Below are positions 60,177 through 64,000 of a DNA stretch of 64,000 nucleotides, in pieces. This DNA comes from Caenibacillus caldisaponilyticus (GTDB lineage Bacteria; Bacillota; Bacilli; Bacillales; Sporolactobacillaceae), in NCBI RefSeq assembly GCF_002003465.1, contig NZ_BDDQ01000030.1, forward strand, positions 45,610 through 109,609, in the 5' to 3' direction. The notes under the pieces are model-generated. The model searched no databases. It had not been told where the DNA came from and saw only the letters and a program-made list of their open reading frames with translations. The stretch's first letter is position 1; every line of letters begins with the position of its first letter. A program made the translations under genes and the position numbers.

Positions 60177-62221
60177 TGGGCAAGCGGGAAGGTCACGGTC
60201 ACTTTGAACAAATCGCCGTCCACGGCGATGTCGAGTCCGCCGCCGTGCAAATCCACAATCGATTTGGCGATGGCGAGCCCGAGACCGGAACCCTCCGTGT
60301 GCCGCGACGGTTCGCCGCGCTTGAACCGTTCGAACAATTCATCGACATCGTCGTTGAGCTCATATTTCGTGATGTTTTTGAACGTGAACACCGCTTCCTG
60401 TCCTTTGACTTCCGCATGAATATAGACGCGCGTGTTTTCAAGCGAGTATTTCAGGATATTGCCGATCAAATTATCGAACACGCGCCAGCATTTTTGCCCG
60501 TCGACCATGGCGTAAATGGGTTGTTCCGGCGCTTTGACCCGGAATGTCAGTCCGGATTGCGCGATGCGCTCCTCATTTTCCGCGAGGGCCTGGTGCAAAA
60601 GCTGGACGAGGTCGACGCGCCTCTTTTGGAGTTCAACGGCGCCGCTCGCCATTTTCGACACTTCAAAAAGATCGTCGATGAGCACTTTCAAGCGCTTGGC
60701 TTTCCGGGTGATGATTTCCACGTATTCACGGCTTTTTTCATCGCCCAGAGCCTGCTGTTTCAACAATTCGGCGTACGTCATAATCGATGTGAGCGGCGTG
60801 CGCAAATCGTGGCTGACGTTCGTGATCAATTCGGTTTTCAGACGTTCGCTTTTCGCTTCTTTTTCTTGTGAAATCACAACCCCGTGTTTCAGGCGGTTGA
60901 TGTTCGCTTCCAGCCGGGCAAACGGCGATCGCCCCCGCGCCGGTAAATCCGGCAGCATGAACCCGGCCGCCAAATGGTTTGTATGTTCGACGAGGCGGCT
61001 GATCGCGGCGGACCGCTTCAAAATCGCATAAAGCGCGGGCAGGCCCAAAACCAATTCGACCGGCCCGAAAACAAAGACGAGCGACGGGTCACCCAAGATC
61101 GGCCACGCCAACATCCCCGCGACGAACACCACGAAAAGCAAGATTAACGTTTGTAACGCGATGGACCGGTTCAGGAAAAGGTCCCGACAGACGCGCCAAA
61201 AACGATAGGTGACAGATTGGCGCAAGAGTCGCTCCGGCGTTCCTTTGCGCCACCGTTCGATGGCCATGGTCCATAAAATGTAGGCGGCACTCAACTTGAC
61301 GGCCTCCATTATGAGGCTGATAAAATCGCGGGGACTCCCCCATACGCGAAAAACATCCCAAACGAACAAAGTGGCGTACGCGGCGCCCGCCAATACGACA
61401 TCAAAGGGGAGGCGCGCCGTCCACGGCCCGGACGCCACCGAAAGCGGCCGCTTTATAAACAATACGATGCCGGCCGCCAAGGCGATCAAACCGGTGAGGG
61501 TGGTGAAATAAAATCGGCGTTGGTCCTTCAAAAAATCCCGGTACCCGATCATGACAGCGCTGTCGCTCGGGGCATGTCGCGATAAACCGATCTCGCCTTC
61601 ATAAGCGGCGGAACCCATCGCGATATCCGACATCATTCGGTCGTCTTTATGAAAGGCCTCTTCCGGTATCGGGTGAAAGGTTTGATATCGGCGGGTCACG
61701 TCCCGGATGTTTTTATCTTCAGGGAGATTGGTGTAAACCTGCCCGGTGTTCATGTCTTTAATTCGATATTTAAAAGCGCGCTCCTCGTTATAAAACAACA
61801 TTTTTTTCCGTTCGTAATCCGACTTGAATTCCTCAAGGGCGTTTGAAAATTGGCGGTCTAAGACCGATATCTTTTTTTCGAGCTCTTTTTTCAAGGCGTT
61901 CGCCGTTTTCTCGTCGCCTTTGGCCTTCGCCTTGTCGATCAAGGATTGATACTTTTTTTGTGTATTTTTGACGTCCGCTTGATATGGATCCTTTTCGCGG
62001 ATGGCGTTGATCCATTCGGATTCCGATTTGCCGGACAAGACGTACAAACGAAGATGGCCGATGAAGGTGTCCCGGTAATTTTGATATTCCTGCGTATCAA
62101 AGTAGGATTGGCCGACGAAGCGGTAGCCCTCATGTAACAGCAAACTCAATGCGTTGAGGCCGTAAATGAAGAGCAGCACGGCAACGGCGAAGAGCCCTTT
62201 ATTTTTCCATTTTGTAGCCAA
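60173..62221 (-). CDS. Sensor histidine kinase
   Basis: A 682-residue membrane kinase, last gene of a sigma-RR-HK operon. The N-terminus has one membrane helix and an extracytoplasmic domain (~30-235) with a coiled-coil stretch (KAKGDEKTANALKKELEKKI). Several helices follow (~240-405), then a short linker and the kinase: H-box ITNVSHDLRTPLTSIMTYAE, N-box DNLIGNILKYS, and GEPSRHTEGSGLGLAIAKSI (G2 box). TTG 62221 (complement) is the start and lies inside the regulator gene (23-base overlap). The stimulus is unknown. Topology resembles kinases responding to envelope stress. Confidence 0.9.
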   Translation of the reverse strand: MATKWKNKGLFAVAVLLFIYGLNALSLLLHEGYRFVGQSYFDTQEYQNYRDTFIGHLRLYVLSGKSESEWINAIREKDPYQADVKNTQKKYQSLIDKAKAKGDEKTANALKKELEKKISVLDRQFSNALEEFKSDYERKKMLFYNEERAFKYRIKDMNTGQVYTNLPEDKNIRDVTRRYQTFHPIPEEAFHKDDRMMSDIAMGSAAYEGEIGLSRHAPSDSAVMIGYRDFLKDQRRFYFTTLTGLIALAAGIVLFIKRPLSVASGPWTARLPFDVVLAGAAYATLFVWDVFRVWGSPRDFISLIMEAVKLSAAYILWTMAIERWRKGTPERLLRQSVTYRFWRVCRDLFLNRSIALQTLILLFVVFVAGMLAWPILGDPSLVFVFGPVELVLGLPALYAILKRSAAISRLVEHTNHLAAGFMLPDLPARGRSPFARLEANINRLKHGVVISQEKEAKSERLKTELITNVSHDLRTPLTSIMTYAELLKQQALGDEKSREYVEIITRKAKRLKVLIDDLFEVSKMASGAVELQKRRVDLVQLLHQALAENEERIAQSGLTFRVKAPEQPIYAMVDGQKCWRVFDNLIGNILKYSLENTRVYIHAEVKGQEAVFTFKNITKYELNDDVDELFERFKRGEPSRHTEGSGLGLAIAKSIVDLHGGGLDIAVDGDLFKVTVTFPLAH

Positions 62222-62891
62222 TGCCCCAAACCACCTTTAAATACCGGGGATTCCCCGGGTCGATTTCAATCTTTTCGCGAATTTTGCGGATGTGAACGGC
62301 GACGGTGTTTTCCGGATGGAAACCCGGCTCTTCCCACACCCGCTCATAAATTTCGTGGATGGAAAACACCCTTCCCGCGTGGCGCATCAAGAGTTCGACG
62401 ATTTTATATTCAATCGGCGTCAGCCGCACCGCTTGGCCGTCCACTCTCAACTCTTTCGCCTCGGTGTCCAGCGCCAGACCGCCTAACACGATCGTGTGGG
62501 GCTTTTTTTCGTAAGTGCCGAGCGTGACATAGCGCCGCAATTGCGATTTTACGCGGGCGATGAGTTCGAGGGGATTGAACGGTTTAGTGACGTAATCATC
62601 GGCCCCGATCTGCAAGCCGAGGATTTTGTCCGTATCTTCCGATTTTGCGCTGAGCATGATGATCGGGATGTTTTTGCCTTCCCGGATTTTGAATGTGGTT
62701 CGGATTCCGTCTTGCTCAGGCATCATGATGTCCATGATGATGAGGTGAATCGGCGTGTCCGTCAGGATTTCCAACGCTTCCCGGCCGTTTTCCGCTTGAT
62801 AGACGGAAAAACCTTCATTTTTCAAATAAATGCCGATCGCCTCGCGAATATCGCGATCATCGTCGACGACCAAAATATTCAGCTTATCCAA
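62199..62891 (-). CDS. OmpR/PhoB family response regulator
   Basis: A 230-residue regulator. Receiver domain: ILVVDDDRDI (acid pocket), LIIMDIMMPEQDG (phosphorylated Asp ~54), IMLSAKSED and DDYVTKPFNP (Lys). The C-terminal winged helix has LTPIEYKIVELLMRHAGRVF and VAVHIRKIREKIE, of OmpR/PhoB type. TTG 62891 (complement) with AAGGGGG upstream gives a normal start; GTG 62915 is in frame. The start overlaps the sigma factor stop by eight bases and its 3' end overlaps the kinase. Direct TTTCTTAA repeats upstream of the operon are candidate binding sites. Confidence 0.93.
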   Translation of the reverse strand: MDKLNILVVDDDRDIREAIGIYLKNEGFSVYQAENGREALEILTDTPIHLIIMDIMMPEQDGIRTTFKIREGKNIPIIMLSAKSEDTDKILGLQIGADDYVTKPFNPLELIARVKSQLRRYVTLGTYEKKPHTIVLGGLALDTEAKELRVDGQAVRLTPIEYKIVELLMRHAGRVFSIHEIYERVWEEPGFHPENTVAVHIRKIREKIEIDPGNPRYLKVVWGIGYKMEK

Positions 62892-63441
62892 TAAACGCAG
62901 CCCCCTTTTTCTCACATTCGTCGCGCAAGTGCCGCAGGCCTTGGAACAGGCGCGATTTCACCGTTCCGATCGGGCAGGACAACACCTCCGCGATATCGCG
63001 CAAAGGGCGTTCCTCGAAAAAGCGCAACATGACAATTTCACGCTGTTTTTCCGGCAAGCGGCGCAGCAAGTCCCGGATTTCTTCCTTCGCTTCTCGCCGG
63101 GCAACGGCCTCAAAAACTTGATCATGACCGACAATAAATGGTGCCGCGATCTCGTCATCGCCAATTCGTTCCTTTTGAAAGCGGGCGCTGCGCCAATAAT
63201 CGCGGCATAGGTTTTTGGCTACGCAAAACAGCCAACATGGGACATTGGCGGGAAGCCCAACTTTTTGGCATTGCGCGTGGAGTTTTAAAAACGCCTCTTG
63301 GGTCAAGTCTTCCGCGAGCGCCTCATCCGCGAGCAACCGGCGCAGATAATCCAAAACGGCAGAATAATAGCGTTCGGCGAAAAGGGTGAAGGCGGCCTCG
63401 CCGTCCGCCGCTTGACGTGAAACGACCGACTGATTAGACAT
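62884..63441 (-). CDS. ECF-type sigma factor (first gene of the sigma-RR-HK operon)
   Basis: A 185-residue sigma-70 family protein. Region 2 is at ~25-95 (FAERYYSAVLDYLRRLLADE, DLTQEAFLKLHAQC, VPCWLFCVAKNLCRDYW) and region 4 at ~125-180 (LLRRLPEKQREIVMLRFFEE, SCPIGTVKSRLFQGLRHLRD). ATG 63441 (complement) has GAAGGTGA 8 bases upstream; TTG 63459 is an alternative. No anti-sigma gene is adjacent; instead a two-component system overlaps its end, which is an unusual arrangement suggesting that the kinase-regulator pair controls or replaces anti-sigma regulation. Confidence 0.9.
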   Translation of the reverse strand: MSNQSVVSRQAADGEAAFTLFAERYYSAVLDYLRRLLADEALAEDLTQEAFLKLHAQCQKVGLPANVPCWLFCVAKNLCRDYWRSARFQKERIGDDEIAAPFIVGHDQVFEAVARREAKEEIRDLLRRLPEKQREIVMLRFFEERPLRDIAEVLSCPIGTVKSRLFQGLRHLRDECEKKGAAFIG

Positions 63442-63499
63442 TTCATAATTCACCTTCAATATACCAAATCGTTTCCAAACTTTGATACCGATTATAAAA

Positions 63500-63546
63500 A
63501 GGAAATCTTAAAGGTCGACCAACGATTTTCTTAAGAATTTCTTAAA
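63500..63546. promoter_or_regulatory. Direct repeats upstream of the sigma-RR-HK operon
   Basis: TTTCTTAA occurs at 63527-63534 and again at 63538-63545, exactly 11 bases apart, and TCTTAA occurs again at 63506-63511. Tandem repeats with an 11-base period are typical binding sites of OmpR/PhoB family regulators. Just upstream of the sigma gene on the - strand is TATAAT (complement, ~63491-63496), a possible -10. Confidence 0.55.
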
Positions 63547-63676
63547 AACGGAATGCAACGGGCGTGATGAGAGAGGGGGGAAACCTTTTATCTCGGCATG
63601 CGATAAAATAGCCATGCCGGCGATCGATGATGTATAAAATTTTGTGTAAAGCATTTTGCTAGAACAAAAGAAAAAA

Positions 63677-63733
63677 GGTAGGGTATTCTCTGATTTGGAC
63701 CACAACACATTCCAGAGAAAGGAGTACCCTACC
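63677..63733 (+). promoter_or_regulatory. RNA hairpin enclosing the transposase ribosome binding site
   Basis: GGTAGGGTA (63677-63685) pairs with TACCCTACC (63725-63733) and TTCTCTG (63686-63692) with CAGAGAA (63713-63719). The AGGAG of the ribosome binding site lies in a bulge at 63720-63724, and the start codon follows the stem at 63735. In a transcript that reads in from outside, this would hide the ribosome binding site and limit transposase production. Confidence 0.7.
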
Positions 63734-63734
63734 T

Positions 63735-64000
63735 ATGTCTAAAAGAAGTATACCGAATGTCGACTGGGCAAATCAACTGGAAAATGCCATTCGTCAGTTT
63801 GTAAAAGAAAAATTAGAACTGATTATGCGGGAAGAAATCAAAAATTTCCTCGAAATCGAACAGGCTGGAACGCCGAATATGAGAAACGGCTACTATCAGC
63901 GAAATCTAGATACACAATATGGCCGGATTGAGGGTCTTTTGGTTCCAAGAGACCGAAACGGGGAATTTCAAACACAGTTGTTTGCCCCTTACCAACGGCA
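63735..64000 (+). CDS. IS256-family transposase, N-terminal part (partial)
   Basis: 88 codons are present before the window ends. The product begins MSKRSIPNVDWANQLENAIR and contains EIKNFLEIEQAGTPNMRNGY followed by GRIEGLLVPRDRNGEFQTQL, the conserved N-terminal region of IS256-type (mutator) transposases. The DDE catalytic residues lie beyond the window. The ribosome binding site AAGGAG is inside a hairpin. AT content is higher than in the flanking operon, as usual for an inserted element. Confidence 0.9.
   Translation, partial: MSKRSIPNVDWANQLENAIRQFVKEKLELIMREEIKNFLEIEQAGTPNMRNGYYQRNLDTQYGRIEGLLVPRDRNGEFQTQLFAPYQR

Larger units (their letters stand above)
63620..64000 (+). mobile_element. 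IS256-family insertion sequence, left part
   Basis: The left end probably lies near 63636 (TTTTGTGTAAAG, the GTGTAAA core of IS256 terminal repeats). It is followed by a hairpin leader and the start of the transposase gene at 63735. The element runs past the window edge. The remnant at 28809-29157 is from the same family. Confidence 0.75.

Noticed and set aside
1..64000. CRISPR arrays, tRNA and rRNA genes
   Set aside because: No regularly spaced direct repeats of CRISPR type, no cloverleaf-like or rRNA-like sequence was seen on either strand.

Overview
The window reads as chromosome of a spore-forming Bacillaceae bacterium with roughly 50% GC, probably a thermophilic or moderately thermophilic genus such as Caldibacillus. 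That assignment is inference. It rests on Bacillus-type ribosome binding sites, a YjcZ-type sporulation peptide, a DUF1657 protein, an FMN riboswitch in front of ribU, an MntR-type box in front of mntH, the menFDHBE order, and IS256-type transposases. No rRNA, tRNA or CRISPR array was found.

Layout. 1-13.2 kb is ordinary housekeeping and accessory sequence: azlCD end, an M48 protease, rpiA, ddl, a group II intron scar, DUF1657, a methyltransferase, PAP2 phosphatase, acyl-CoA thioesterase, CocE-type hydrolase, YjcZ peptide, riboswitch-controlled ribU and a histidine phosphatase. 13.3-17.0 kb is a run of four broken genes: an alpha/beta hydrolase, two MFS transporters and a DinB protein. 17.4-28.7 kb looks like a defence island: an unrecognised acidic protein, a YprA-like SF2 helicase, a PD-(D/E)XK nuclease, IS and DUF2306 debris, then a two-gene McrBC-like pair whose McrB-like protein carries extra N-terminal modules. 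28.8-33.2 kb has an IS256 remnant, a CGNR regulator divergent from an intact DinB paralogue, a DUF5412-like membrane protein, and an ECF sigma factor with a VOC protein.

33.9-43.2 kb is the most unusual part. It is a seven-gene cell-surface locus: a large LPETA-anchored protein with DUF6801-like and DUF5011 domains, a class D sortase, an LPDTA-anchored GDSL esterase, two DUF6230 proteins (one with LPSTA), a DUF6114 membrane protein and a secreted coiled-coil protein. DUF6230, DUF6114 and DUF6801 are known mainly from Actinobacteria. A near-identical 20-bp inverted-repeat motif lies upstream of both halves. A secreted 5'-nucleotidase-type phosphoesterase follows.

46.1-58.8 kb holds mntH with its MntR-type site, menA on the opposite strand, an orphan pair of Opp-type permeases, and menF-menD-menH-menB-menE for menaquinone. 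58.9-63.5 kb carries a PC4-like protein, an unknown protein, and a three-gene ECF sigma / response regulator / histidine kinase operon with direct repeats upstream. The window ends inside an IS256-family transposase whose ribosome binding site lies in a strong hairpin.
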